Source of the DNA: Gammaproteobacteria bacterium
GTDB lineage: Bacteria > Pseudomonadota > Gammaproteobacteria > Eutrophobiales > Eutrophobiaceae
Direction: 5' to 3'
Length of the DNA stretch: 46,996 bases
Assembly (NCBI GenBank): GCA_030829985.1
Contig: JAURNW010000001.1
Location: 1-46,996, forward strand
Shown: piece by piece, positions 1 to 7,881 of the stretch
How positions within the stretch are numbered: the first letter of the stretch is position 1
Layout: the number at the start of each line of letters is the position of its first letter
The notes under the pieces: generated by a model
The model's input: only the letters and a program-made list of their open reading frames with translations
What the model was told of the DNA's origin: nothing
Databases searched by the model: none
Position numbers and translations under genes: made by a program

Positions 1-45
1 AATATCACGTACGGTTTGTTCTGCACTTCTTTTATTTGTCCTCAT
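1..45 (-). CDS. Transposase OrfA, N-terminal 15 codons only (partial)
   Basis: ATG at 45-43 on the minus strand opens a frame beginning MRTNKRSAEQTVRDI, which runs off the left edge. The start is fixed by an upstream GAGGAAA Shine-Dalgarno six or seven bases away. The 'SAEQTVRDI' stretch is typical of the beginning of IS3-family OrfA DNA-binding proteins, which have a helix-turn-helix domain followed by a leucine zipper. Only the extreme N-terminus is visible, so family assignment is a recognition call. The right-hand copy reads MMTNKR instead of MRTNKR. Confidence 0.6.
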   Translation of the reverse strand, partial: MRTNKRSAEQTVRDI

Positions 46-128
46 CGTTTCCTCTTCGGTTAACGATGAACGAAAACTATCTCTTAGGCAATTAGGCTAA
101 TTGGTCCACATGGGGCTGACGGGGTACA
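1..128 (-). mobile_element. 5' end of an IS element (probable IS3 family), truncated by the window edge
   Basis: The element's outer end reads TGTACCCCGTCAGCCCCAT on the minus strand, ending near base 128. It is followed by a leader and a good ribosome-binding site (GAGGAAA) before an ATG. The same sequence, with one mismatch over about 117 bases, is present in opposite orientation at 46880-46996. The IS3 assignment rests on the resemblance of the encoded N-terminus to OrfA proteins of that family and is from memory. The body of the element lies outside the window. Confidence 0.8.
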
Positions 129-357
129 ACCCGATGAACCGATCTGTCTCTTAGTTTATGCCGCTCTTTGTCCAAAAGGTTTTGACGACGTACAGATGAA
201 TATCGATATGAGTCAACAGGTTGTCGATAAACTTGAAGGGAAACCTGATTTTGTGTTTAGTGAGATAGACACTGTCATCTTTCGTGGGTTCAGTGAAGCG
301 ACATTAGTACATACTTTGTCACTAAATTCGGATAATGTGGCTTATTCGAATAATTAA
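129..357 (+). pseudogene. 3' fragment of an unidentified gene, cut by IS insertion
   Basis: An open frame emerges directly from the IS end and continues for about 75 codons to TAA at 355-357. The visible protein includes PDEPICLLVYAALCPKGFDD and later segments such as VVDKLEGKPDFVFSEID and ending VAYSNN. It has no start of its own; the upstream portion is replaced by the IS terminus. The composition looks like a real soluble protein C-terminus rather than random sequence. I do not recognise the family. Confidence 0.45.
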
Positions 358-433
358 GCAATAATTGAATATTTATTATTGTCATTCAGAGTGATTAAAT
401 AGGAACATACTCGAAGTAAACAGTCTAAAAAGT

Positions 434-706
434 ATGAAATATCATAAATTGATCAAAAGCTTGCTTACTACGTTGATAATTTTCTTATTATCAACCTCAA
501 CAATTGTTTTCTCAGAAGAAGAAAGCGAACGAAGTGTCAAACCGCTAGATGGTGAATTAGTGTTGCCTGACGATTACAATAAGGCGGATGATAAAAAATG
601 CATTACGGTCTGTGATCAATGGGGTGAAGACTGTATAATCAATCCTCGGACGGGTAACAGAAAGTGTCGGCGAGTTTGTAAATCATTCACCGAAGAGTGT
701 TTTTAA
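434..706 (+). CDS. Small secreted cysteine-rich protein, unknown function
   Basis: A 90-residue protein with a clear N-terminal signal sequence: a basic start (MKYHKLIK), a hydrophobic core around residues 9-26, then an acidic mature region. The C-terminal third holds six cysteines in two copies of the same spacing, CITVCDQWGEDC and CRRVCKSFTEEC (C-x3-C-x6-C), joined by a short basic linker. Even cysteine number and export suggest disulfide bonding in the periplasm or outside the cell. No family is recognised. It stands alone between the truncated gene at 357 and the tRNA at 959. The start ATG gives the only complete signal peptide. Confidence 0.6.
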   Translation: MKYHKLIKSLLTTLIIFLLSTSTIVFSEEESERSVKPLDGELVLPDDYNKADDKKCITVCDQWGEDCIINPRTGNRKCRRVCKSFTEECF

Positions 707-958
707 CAAACTATCATGAATTGACCCACCTGATATATTCAGATTTATTAAAACCAATTAAGTTAAAATCATGAATAGTTATACATTTCTTAATGTAGAA
801 CAGGAATAATTTGTGCCTAGGTTCTGAAAATGTGAGCTTTTTTACTTATGAAGTAAAGAGCTTAATGTATTAATAAGTAGTTTATTAGCTTTATAATGTT
901 AGTGAGCCAATAGATGTAGTATAAATACGAAAAATTGGCTTCTAAGGTCATATACCAT
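707..958. other. Intergenic region, no gene seen
   Basis: About 250 AT-rich bases between the small secreted protein and tRNA-Leu. An imperfect inverted repeat lies at roughly 835-870 (TTTACTT and AAGTAAA arms flanked by AGCT on both sides), which may end the upstream transcript. A TATAAA hexamer near 919-925 could be the -10 element for the tRNA and downstream genes. I see no coding frame with convincing features. Confidence 0.4.
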
Positions 959-1043
<85 letters not shown>

Positions 1044-1134
1044 AATTATTATAATTTAATGCTATAATTCCATTATTATTAATGGATTAGGCGTTAATAG
1101 ATAGAATTATCTTTATATTTGAGGTTCAAAAAGG

Positions 1135-2451
1135 ATGCAAGTATCAGTTGAGAATACCGGTTCCCTGGAGCGCAAAGTGCGCGTTGAGGTGCCAGCAGAT
1201 CGTGTAGCTACAGAAGTGAGTGATCGTCTGCAAAAGTTGACCAAGACAACAAAGGTTCAGGGGTTTCGTCCTGGAAAGGTGCCTTTAAAGGTGGTTCAAG
1301 GTCGATATGGCGAGCAAGTTCGTAAAGAAGTTGTGGGTGAACTCGTCCAGTCCAGCTTTTACGAAGCGATTACTCAAGAAAACTTGAAGCCTGCAGGACC
1401 TCCTCAGATTGACGAACTTAATGATGAGTCAGGAAAAGATCTGGCTTACACCGCTATTTTTGAAATCTACCCAGAGGTTCAACTCAAGCCTGTTGCTGAA
1501 ATGAGCTTTGAAAAACCATCATGTACAGTAAATGATGAAGATATTACGGGCATGATCGATAAGTTGCGTAATCAACGACGTGAATTAAAAAAGATAGAAA
1601 GACCCGCGCAAATGGGCGATGTTGTTAATATTAACTTTGAAGGCTTCATTGATGGTGAGGCTTTCGAAGGTGGTAAAGCCGAGGATTATGAACTTGAATT
1701 GGGTAGCAATAGTTTTATTGCCGGCTTCGAAGATGGCCTTGTAGGCAAGGCTGAAGGCGAAGAAACCACGCTTAAGGTCAAGTTTCCAGAAGAATACGGT
1801 AGTGAATTGTTAAAAGGGAAGGATGCTGAATTTAAAGTCAAAGTTAATCTGGTCAATGAAACAGTACTTCCTGTTGTAGATGATACCTTTATGCTGGAGT
1901 TTGGCGTAAAGGATGGAAAAGAAGAAACCTTTAGAGATGAAATCAAGCGCAATATGGAGCGTGAAGTCGAATTGACACTACGTCGTCAAGTTAAGGATAA
2001 AGTGTTTGATGCCTTGTTTGAAACGAATGAAATTGATCTGCCACAGGCATTAGTCGCCAATGAGGCACATCGCGCCAAGCATGAATTTGAGAACAATTTA
2101 AAACAACAAGGCCATAATGCTAACGCGATTGCTTCATTAGATGCCTCGGTTTTCAATGAACAGGCGAAAAAACGTGTTTCATTGCAACTGCTAATGTCAG
2201 AAATAATCAAACAAAATGAACTAAAAGCAGACCCTGCAAAAGTTCGGGAAATGATTGAAAAAGTAGCCTCTGGTTATGAAGATCCATCTGCTGTTCTAAA
2301 TTGGTACTATTCAGACCAAAAGAATCTTGCAGAGGTTGAATCGTTATCATTAGAAGATAATGTGGTCGATTGGGTTTTGGAGCATGCTAATGTGACTGAT
2401 AAAGCGTGTACGTTTGACGAAATTATGAATAAAGGGCAGACTGCGGGCTAA
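1135..2451 (+). CDS. tig: Trigger factor, ribosome-associated chaperone and peptidyl-prolyl isomerase
   Basis: This chaperone docks at the ribosome exit tunnel and shields emerging chains. The 438 residues are the usual family length. The ribosome-binding signature GFRPGKVPLKVV begins at residue 43. An FKBP-type isomerase domain follows at about residues 150-240 (FEGFIDGEAFEGG, then the stretch with FIAGFEDGLVG). The rest is the helical C-terminal cradle. The ATG is preceded by an AAAAAGG ribosome-binding site. It starts the classical tig-clpP-clpX-lon block on one strand, 28 bases ahead of clpP, so synthesis of the first chaperone and the main cytosolic proteases is physically linked. Confidence 0.98.
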   Translation: MQVSVENTGSLERKVRVEVPADRVATEVSDRLQKLTKTTKVQGFRPGKVPLKVVQGRYGEQVRKEVVGELVQSSFYEAITQENLKPAGPPQIDELNDESGKDLAYTAIFEIYPEVQLKPVAEMSFEKPSCTVNDEDITGMIDKLRNQRRELKKIERPAQMGDVVNINFEGFIDGEAFEGGKAEDYELELGSNSFIAGFEDGLVGKAEGEETTLKVKFPEEYGSELLKGKDAEFKVKVNLVNETVLPVVDDTFMLEFGVKDGKEETFRDEIKRNMEREVELTLRRQVKDKVFDALFETNEIDLPQALVANEAHRAKHEFENNLKQQGHNANAIASLDASVFNEQAKKRVSLQLLMSEIIKQNELKADPAKVREMIEKVASGYEDPSAVLNWYYSDQKNLAEVESLSLEDNVVDWVLEHANVTDKACTFDEIMNKGQTAG

Positions 2452-2479
2452 AGAAACTGCAGTTATTGTCCGATAACGG

Positions 2480-3136
2480 ATGACTATGAATAACAATGAA
2501 ATTAAGGCGCTAAATCTAGTGCCGATGGTAGTCGAGCAGACATCACGAGGTGAGCGGGCCTATGATATCTATTCTCGGCTTCTTAAGGAACGCGTTATCT
2601 TTTTGGTAGGACCAGTGGAAGATAATGTAGCAAATCTGATAGTGGCTCAATTACTGTATCTTGAGTCTGAAAATCCTGACAAAGATATCCATTTCTATAT
2701 CAATTCCCCCGGCGGATCTGTGAGTGCGGGGATGGCTATTTATGACACCATGCAATTCATTAAACCCAATGTCAGCACTATGTGTGTTGGACAGGCGGCA
2801 AGTATGGGTGCGTTATTATTAACGGGTGGTGAAAAAGGCAAGCGTTTCTGTTTACCACATTCACGCGTGATGATTCATCAACCTTTAGGTGGGTTTCAGG
2901 GGCAAGCGTCTGATATTGATATACATGCTCGAGAAATTTTATATATCCGTGAGCGCCTAAATGCGATACTTGCAAACCACACTGGGCAAGCAATCGAGAC
3001 CATTCAAAAAGATACGGAACGAGATAATTTCATGAGTGCAGAAACAGCCAAAGATTATGGGTTGATTGATGATGTGCTGCATGAAAGGGCCGTTTTACCG
3101 GAAACTACGCAAAAAGAGACTGGACAAGATTCCTAA
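2480..3136 (+). CDS. clpP: ATP-dependent Clp protease proteolytic subunit
   Basis: ClpP is the serine peptidase whose two stacked heptamers form the degradation chamber fed by ClpX or ClpA. The 218-residue frame carries the full triad: Ser108 in GQAASMGA, His133 in SRVMIHQP and Asp182. These sit at the same relative spacing as Ser97, His122 and Asp171 of mature E. coli ClpP. The [11 protein letters not shown] handle motif is present at about 74-84. Two in-frame ATGs lie at 2480 and 2486; either could start it. A short N-terminal propeptide is expected. It lies between tig and clpX with gaps of 28 and 39 bases. Confidence 0.98.
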   Translation: MTMNNNEIKALNLVPMVVEQTSRGERAYDIYSRLLKERVIFLVGPVEDNVANLIVAQLLYLESENPDKDIHFYINSPGGSVSAGMAIYDTMQFIKPNVSTMCVGQAASMGALLLTGGEKGKRFCLPHSRVMIHQPLGGFQGQASDIDIHAREILYIRERLNAILANHTGQAIETIQKDTERDNFMSAETAKDYGLIDDVLHERAVLPETTQKETGQDS

Positions 3137-3175
3137 TAAAATGTTTGATTGTAAAAAAGCCTGGGGTATCAACCT

Positions 3176-4456
3176 ATGACTGATAGAAAACAGGGTAAAA
3201 ACGGCGATGGTGATCGGTTGCTATATTGTTCTTTTTGCGGCAAAAGCCAACACGAAGTCCGAAAATTAATTGCGGGCCCATCCGTTTTCATCTGTGATGA
3301 ATGTGTCGAATTGTGTAATGACATAATTCGGGAAGAAATTCAGGAAAAATCAGTCGCTGGTGTTGGTGCATCACTGCCCACTCCACGTGAGATTAACAAG
3401 ATTCTGGATGAATATGTTATCGGCCAGGAAAATGCTAAAAAAATCCTTTCAGTAGCGGTATACAACCACTATAAACGGCTTGAGCAAGGCATTAAAAAGT
3501 CTGATATCGAACTATCAAAAAGCAATGTGCTTTTAGTCGGTCCTACGGGTAGTGGTAAGACGCTTTTGGCCGAAACCTTGGCTCGTTTATTAAACGTACC
3601 ATTTACAATTGCGGATGCCACAACATTAACCGAGGCGGGTTATGTCGGTGAGGATGTTGAAAACATCATCCAAAAATTATTGCAGAAGTGTGATTACGAT
3701 GTCGATAAGGCACAGACAGGTATCGTATATATTGATGAAATCGACAAAATTTCACGCAAATCAGACAACCCTTCTATTACCAGAGATGTATCAGGTGAGG
3801 GTGTGCAACAGGCCTTATTAAAACTTATTGAAGGCACGATTGCTTCTGTTCCACCTCAGGGAGGTCGCAAGCATCCACAACAGGAATTTCTGCAGGTAAA
3901 CACAGCTAATATATTATTCATCTGTGGCGGTGCTTTTGCAGGTCTGGATCGCATTATTCGCGAACGGTCTGAAAAAGGCGGTATCGGTTTTTCTGCTGAA
4001 GTAAAAAGCAAGGATGACAGAAAGAGCATTACTGAAGTATTGCAAACCGTTGAGCCTGAAGATCTTATTAAATACGGTCTGATTCCTGAATTTGTTGGTC
4101 GTTTACCAGTAGCGGCAACATTGGGTGAACTTAATGAAGAACAATTGGTGCAAATTCTACTCGAACCAAAAAATGCAATTACCAAACAATATATTCGTTT
4201 GTTTGAAATGGAGGGTTGTGAACTGGAATTCCGGGAAGATGCACTACGAGCTGTTGCCAAAAAATCAATGGAACGTAAAACAGGTGCGCGTGGTCTTCGT
4301 TCAATTATGGAAAATGTATTATTGAATACCATGTATGATTTACCCTCAATGGACGATGTTACTAAAGTTGTTATAGATGAAGGCGTGATAAACGGTGAGT
4401 CTGAACCATTAATGATCTATGAGGGCTCTGAGATGTCAAAAGTGGCATCTGATTAA
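3176..4456 (+). CDS. clpX: Clp protease ATPase subunit ClpX
   Basis: ClpX is the AAA+ unfoldase that delivers substrates to ClpP. The 426-residue protein has the N-terminal zinc-binding domain with Cys18, Cys21, Cys40 and Cys43. Walker A is GPTGSGKT at 122-129, and Walker B is in VYIDEIDKI at about 184-192. The ClpP-docking IGF loop is at 270-272. Sensor and small AAA+ domains fill the remainder. All elements for an active partner of the adjacent ClpP are visible. The next gene, lon, follows after a 156-base gap with its own promoter-like sequence. Confidence 0.98.
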   Translation: MTDRKQGKNGDGDRLLYCSFCGKSQHEVRKLIAGPSVFICDECVELCNDIIREEIQEKSVAGVGASLPTPREINKILDEYVIGQENAKKILSVAVYNHYKRLEQGIKKSDIELSKSNVLLVGPTGSGKTLLAETLARLLNVPFTIADATTLTEAGYVGEDVENIIQKLLQKCDYDVDKAQTGIVYIDEIDKISRKSDNPSITRDVSGEGVQQALLKLIEGTIASVPPQGGRKHPQQEFLQVNTANILFICGGAFAGLDRIIRERSEKGGIGFSAEVKSKDDRKSITEVLQTVEPEDLIKYGLIPEFVGRLPVAATLGELNEEQLVQILLEPKNAITKQYIRLFEMEGCELEFREDALRAVAKKSMERKTGARGLRSIMENVLLNTMYDLPSMDDVTKVVIDEGVINGESEPLMIYEGSEMSKVASD

Positions 4457-4528
4457 TAGGTTATATTCTCTACCCCGTTCTTTCCCGTTTTCTCGTCATA
4501 TTATGTTTGCCGATTAAAACAGGTTCTA

Positions 4529-4557
4529 TTGAAAACAGATTCATACGTCACAATATA
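4529..4557 (+). promoter_or_regulatory. Possible sigma-70 promoter for lon
   Basis: TTGAAA at 4529-4534 and AATATA at 4552-4557 are separated by 17 bases, about 55 bases ahead of the lon start. The -10 match is weak. I do not see a convincing heat-shock (sigma-32) promoter, although lon is often under such control. The call is by eye only. Confidence 0.3.
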
Positions 4558-4612
4558 AAAGAAGACGATATACTTATACTGTTAAAATATTAATTAAATA
4601 TAAAGGTTTTCC

Positions 4613-7021
4613 ATGACTCAAGAAACAGAATCACTTCCCGTTTTACCTCTGCGTGATGTAGTGGTTTACCCGCACATGGTTATTCCGTTGTTTGTAGGCC
4701 GTGAAAAATCGATCAAAGCTCTGGATAAGGCTATGGAGGGTAATAAACAAATTATCCTTGTTGCCCAGAAAAGTGCAGCAGAAGATGATCCTGGTCAGGA
4801 TGAAACCTACGATATTGGTACCATGGCGAATATTCTGCAATTACTGAAATTGCCAGATGGTACGATTAAGGTATTAGTCGAGGGCACCGCACGAGCGGGT
4901 ATAAAAGAATACCGGGAAGCGGATGGTATGTTTGTCGCGGATGTCGAATTGCTTGAACCGCAAGTCGTCGATGAACAGGAAATGGATGTTCATGCTCGAT
5001 CAGCCATGAATCAATTTGAGCAGTATGTAAAACTGAACAAAAAAGTCCCTCCTGAAATAATTTCTTCATTAGCCAGTATTGATGATGCCAGCCGGCTTGC
5101 AGATACAATTGCGGCACACATGTCGATAAAAATTGAAGAAAAACAACAAGTACTCGAGATTATTGATATTAAAGAAAGGCTGGAACACCTTATCCATTTG
5201 ATGGATGCCGAAATTGATTTATTGCAAGTTGAGAAACGAATTCGTGGTCGTGTTAAATCGCAAATGGAAAAGAGCCAACGTGAATATTATCTGAATGAAC
5301 AGATGAAAGCGATTCAGAAAGAATTAGGTGAAATGGAAGATGTACCTAACGAGATAGAAGAACTTGCAGGCAAAATTGAGAAGGCAGGTATGCATAAAGA
5401 GGCCAGGGAAAAGGCAGAAGCTGAGTTAAATAAATTGAGAATGATGTCACCGATGTCTGCTGAAGCAACGGTTGTGCGCAATTATGTTGATTGGTTAGTG
5501 GGTGTTCCCTGGAAAACCAGAAGTAAAGTTTCTCAGGATATCGTTAAAGCAGAAGCCGTTCTCGAAGAAGATCATTATGGGTTGGAAAAGGTTAAAGAAC
5601 GTATTCTTGAGTACCTTGCTGTCCAGCTACGGGTCAAAAAGATGAAAGGGCCTATCCTGTGTCTGGTTGGACCTCCAGGTGTCGGTAAAACTTCGCTGGG
5701 GCGTTCTATTGCAAGGGCGACGAACCGTAAATTTGTTCGCATGTCACTTGGCGGTGTTCGCGACGAAGCAGAAATACGTGGTCACAGACGAACCTATATC
5801 GGCTCTATGCCAGGGAAAATTATTCAGGGTATGTCAAAAATAGGTAAGAAAAATCCGCTGTTTCTACTCGATGAGATAGATAAAATGGCGATGGATTTTC
5901 GTGGTGACCCTGCCTCTGCATTGCTTGAAGTATTAGATCCGGAACAGAATAATACTTTTAATGATCACTATCTTGAAGTTGATTATGACTTATCTGAAGT
6001 GATGTTTGTTACCACAGCAAACAGCCTCAATATTCCAGCGCCACTGCTTGATCGAATGGAGGTGATTCGTTTATCCGGATACACAGAAGATGAAAAAATT
6101 AATATAGCTAAACGTTATCTAATTCCAAAACAACTCGAAAGAAATGGCCTAAAAGATGGTGAAGTTTCTATTAGAGATAGTGTTATCAGAGATATCATTC
6201 GTTATTACACACGTGAATCGGGTGTACGAAACCTTGATCGTGAAATAGCTAATATATGCCGAAAAATAGTTAAACAAATTCTGCTAAAACCAACAGAGAA
6301 AGGCATTATTGTGACGCCAAAGAAACTGGAGACCTTGTTGGGTGTGAAACGGTTTAGATATGGCAAAGCAGAAGAAGAAAATCGAATTGGCCAGGTAACA
6401 GGTTTGGCCTGGACTGAAGTTGGTGGTGAATTATTAACAATTGAAGCCGCGATAGTTAACGGTAAAGGAAAGATTACACGAACAGGTAAATTAGGCGAAG
6501 TTATGCAGGAATCTATAGAGGCTGCTATGACAGTTGTTCGGAGTCGAAGTGAGGTATTAGGTATAGAAAATGAGTTTTATAAGGAACATGATTTTCATAT
6601 ACATGTGCCAGAGGGCGCGACCCCCAAGGATGGTCCCAGTGCAGGTGTAGCGATGTGTACAGCTCTGGTTTCTGCTTTATGCTCTATTCCAGTCAAGTCC
6701 AGTGTTGCTATGACCGGTGAAATCACACTTCGCGGTGAAGTTTTACCTATAGGTGGTTTGAAGGAAAAATTACTTGCAGCGTTACGTGGTGGTATTGAGA
6801 CTGTATTAATTCCGTATGAAAATGCGCCTGAATTAGCAGAGATACCGAAGAATATTAAACAAAATCTTGATGTCCGTCCTGTTAGGTGGATCGATGAGGT
6901 GCTTGAAGTTGCATTAGAACATTCGCCAAAACCGATTGCCAAAAACCAATCAGAATCTGATATAGTCAAGAAAGAAGAAGTTAGAGGGAAAGATGAGGGC
7001 GATTTAATCCGACCTCATTAA
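4613..7021 (+). CDS. lon: ATP-dependent Lon protease (LonA type)
   Basis: Lon is a homohexameric AAA+ serine protease degrading misfolded and regulatory proteins in the cytosol. The 802 residues match LonA. The N-terminal substrate-binding domain begins near [15 protein letters not shown] coiled-coil region lies around 200-280. Walker A is GPPGVGKT at 353-360, and Walker B is in FLLDEIDK at about 417-424. The protease domain has catalytic Ser676 in [10 protein letters not shown] and Lys719 in GGLKEKL, the same 43-residue spacing as in E. coli. The C-terminal tail is slightly extended and charged. It precedes the HU gene, as in many gammaproteobacteria. Confidence 0.98.
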   Translation: MTQETESLPVLPLRDVVVYPHMVIPLFVGREKSIKALDKAMEGNKQIILVAQKSAAEDDPGQDETYDIGTMANILQLLKLPDGTIKVLVEGTARAGIKEYREADGMFVADVELLEPQVVDEQEMDVHARSAMNQFEQYVKLNKKVPPEIISSLASIDDASRLADTIAAHMSIKIEEKQQVLEIIDIKERLEHLIHLMDAEIDLLQVEKRIRGRVKSQMEKSQREYYLNEQMKAIQKELGEMEDVPNEIEELAGKIEKAGMHKEAREKAEAELNKLRMMSPMSAEATVVRNYVDWLVGVPWKTRSKVSQDIVKAEAVLEEDHYGLEKVKERILEYLAVQLRVKKMKGPILCLVGPPGVGKTSLGRSIARATNRKFVRMSLGGVRDEAEIRGHRRTYIGSMPGKIIQGMSKIGKKNPLFLLDEIDKMAMDFRGDPASALLEVLDPEQNNTFNDHYLEVDYDLSEVMFVTTANSLNIPAPLLDRMEVIRLSGYTEDEKINIAKRYLIPKQLERNGLKDGEVSIRDSVIRDIIRYYTRESGVRNLDREIANICRKIVKQILLKPTEKGIIVTPKKLETLLGVKRFRYGKAEEENRIGQVTGLAWTEVGGELLTIEAAIVNGKGKITRTGKLGEVMQESIEAAMTVVRSRSEVLGIENEFYKEHDFHIHVPEGATPKDGPSAGVAMCTALVSALCSIPVKSSVAMTGEITLRGEVLPIGGLKEKLLAALRGGIETVLIPYENAPELAEIPKNIKQNLDVRPVRWIDEVLEVALEHSPKPIAKNQSESDIVKKEEVRGKDEGDLIRPH

Positions 7022-7047
7022 AAATAGCTCTGAATAGCTTTTTTTAG
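7018..7047 (+). terminator. Weak possible terminator after lon
   Basis: An imperfect hairpin of A-rich and AGCT bases on both arms, separated by CTGAAT, ends in a run of seven T residues directly after the lon stop codon. The stem is short and AT-rich, so termination would be partial at best. Confidence 0.3.
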
Positions 7048-7065
7048 ATATAACGAAAGCATTGC

Positions 7066-7094
7066 TTGACGCGTAATTCAGCACTTGGTATAAA
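7066..7094 (+). promoter_or_regulatory. Sigma-70 promoter for the HU gene
   Basis: TTGACG (7066-7071) and TATAAA (7089-7094) are separated by exactly 17 bases, close to the sigma-70 consensus. The promoter is about 100 bases upstream of the HU start codon, leaving an untranslated leader of about 95 bases. It would also drive the tRNA-Val gene immediately after HU. Confidence 0.65.
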
Positions 7095-7197
7095 TCCAGC
7101 GCTAATAATAATGCGGCCAAACAAACCAAAACGACCTCAACAGAAAACAAATAAAACTGTTCTTGAGGGTAAAAAAATAGACAAGGGGAATAATCAT

Positions 7198-7470
7198 ATG
7201 AATAAAGCTGAACTTATCGATGCTGTTGCAGATTCTGCTGATTTATCAAAAGCTGCAGCCGGTAGAGCATTAGATTCTGCAATTGGAGCGATAACCAAAG
7301 CGCTCAAAAAAGGAGACACAGTCACCTTAGTCGGATTCGGTACTTTCTCAGTTCGTAAACGAGCTGCTCGTACAGGACGCAATCCAAGAACCGGTGAAGC
7401 TATAAAAATTAAAGCTTCAAAAGTGCCTGGTTTTAAAGCTGGAAAAGCGCTTAAGGATGCCATAAAATAG
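7198..7470 (+). CDS. hupB: DNA-binding protein HU
   Basis: HU is the small dimeric nucleoid protein that bends DNA. The frame from ATG at 7198 encodes exactly 90 residues, starting [11 protein letters not shown] and containing the DNA-binding arm signature ([19 protein letters not shown]). These are the standard length and motif. The frame is open further upstream to 7066, but that stretch overlaps the promoter and lacks HU homology. The ATG at 7198 has an AAGGGG ribosome-binding site about ten bases before it. It follows lon, the usual context for the HU-beta gene, and tRNA-Val begins 13 bases after its stop. Confidence 0.97.
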   Translation: MNKAELIDAVADSADLSKAAAGRALDSAIGAITKALKKGDTVTLVGFGTFSVRKRAARTGRNPRTGEAIKIKASKVPGFKAGKALKDAIK

Positions 7471-7482
7471 CGCGCCTTCTCA

Positions 7483-7558
7483 GGGTGCTTAGCTCAGTTG
7501 GGAGAGCGACGCCCTTACAAGGCGTAGGTCGGGGGTTCGAACCCCTCAGCACCCACCA
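7483..7558 (+). tRNA. tRNA-Val (anticodon TAC)
   Basis: A 76-base tRNA with encoded CCA. The acceptor stem is GGGTGCT / AGCACCC. The anticodon arm ACGCC / GGCGT holds loop CTTACAA, giving anticodon TAC. The T arm is GGGGG / CCCTC with loop TTCGAAC. It lies 13 bases after the HU stop codon, so it is probably co-transcribed with HU and processed out. Confidence 0.97.
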
Positions 7559-7569
7559 GAACCACATCC

Positions 7570-7585
7570 GGAGTGGTAGTTCAGT
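7570..7585 (+). repeat. 16-base duplicate of the tRNA-Asp 5' end
   Basis: The 16 bases GGAGTGGTAGTTCAGT exactly match the first 16 bases of tRNA-Asp at 7723. They stop there and do not continue into a tRNA. The copy begins 12 bases after tRNA-Val. It looks like the remnant of a tandem tRNA-Asp duplication. Confidence 0.75.
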
Positions 7586-7598
7586 ACAACCACTAATA

Positions 7599-7656
7599 AA
7601 AACAGAGGGTTAGCATTTATTTTTTCGGGAAAGTCCCGTTGTTAACCCTCTGTTTT
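7599..7656 (+). terminator. Long hairpin between tRNA-Val and tRNA-Asp
   Basis: Perfect 14-base arms AAAACAGAGGGTTA (7599-7612) and TAACCCTCTGTTTT (7643-7656) enclose a second small hairpin (CGGGA / TCCCG at 7626-7638). The 3' arm ends in four T residues. It could terminate the HU/tRNA-Val transcript or be a processing signal in a longer tRNA precursor. The nested structure is larger than a typical intrinsic terminator. Confidence 0.5.
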
Positions 7657-7722
7657 GACTACTTACAACCTTTTTTTTCGGGATAGAGTGAGTAAGATAC
7701 TGAAAAACAAAAAGGTTATATT

Positions 7723-7799
7723 GGAGTGGTAGTTCAGTTGGTTAGAATACCGGCCTGTCACGCCGGGGGTCGCGGGTTCGAGTCCCGTCCACTCCGCCA
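7723..7799 (+). tRNA. tRNA-Asp (anticodon GTC)
   Basis: A 77-base tRNA with encoded CCA. The acceptor stem GGAGTGG pairs with CCACTCC. The anticodon loop is CTGTCAC, giving GTC. The T arm is GCGGG / CCCGT with loop TTCGAGT. Its first 16 bases are duplicated at 7570-7585. Confidence 0.97.
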
Positions 7800-7814
7800 A
7801 CATTTTAAAGATTA

Positions 7815-7846
7815 ACGGGCGTATCATTATAAATAGGTACGCCCGT
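7815..7846 (+). terminator. Hairpin after tRNA-Asp
   Basis: Perfect 9-base arms ACGGGCGTA (7815-7823) and TACGCCCGT (7838-7846) with a 14-base AT-rich loop lie 16 bases after the tRNA. No T tract follows, so it may end the tRNA transcript inefficiently or serve as a 3' processing boundary. It also lies within 36 bases of the ppiD start. Confidence 0.45.
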
Positions 7847-7881
7847 ATTCAGTTATAAGATTAAAAAAAGTTGAATAAGTC

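Noticed and set aside
184-195. Short match of CGACGTACAG to the sequence just right of the IS remnant near 41582
   Set aside because: Only ten bases, not at equivalent distances from the IS ends; likely chance.
3856-4332. 158-codon antisense frame inside clpX
   Set aside because: Serine-rich shadow of a highly conserved gene, with no features of its own. The same applies to antisense frames in tig, lon, ppiD and the symporter.
7066-7197. Open frame extending HU by 44 residues upstream
   Set aside because: It covers a good sigma-70 promoter and leader, has no HU similarity, and the ATG at 7198 gives the standard 90-residue protein with a ribosome-binding site.
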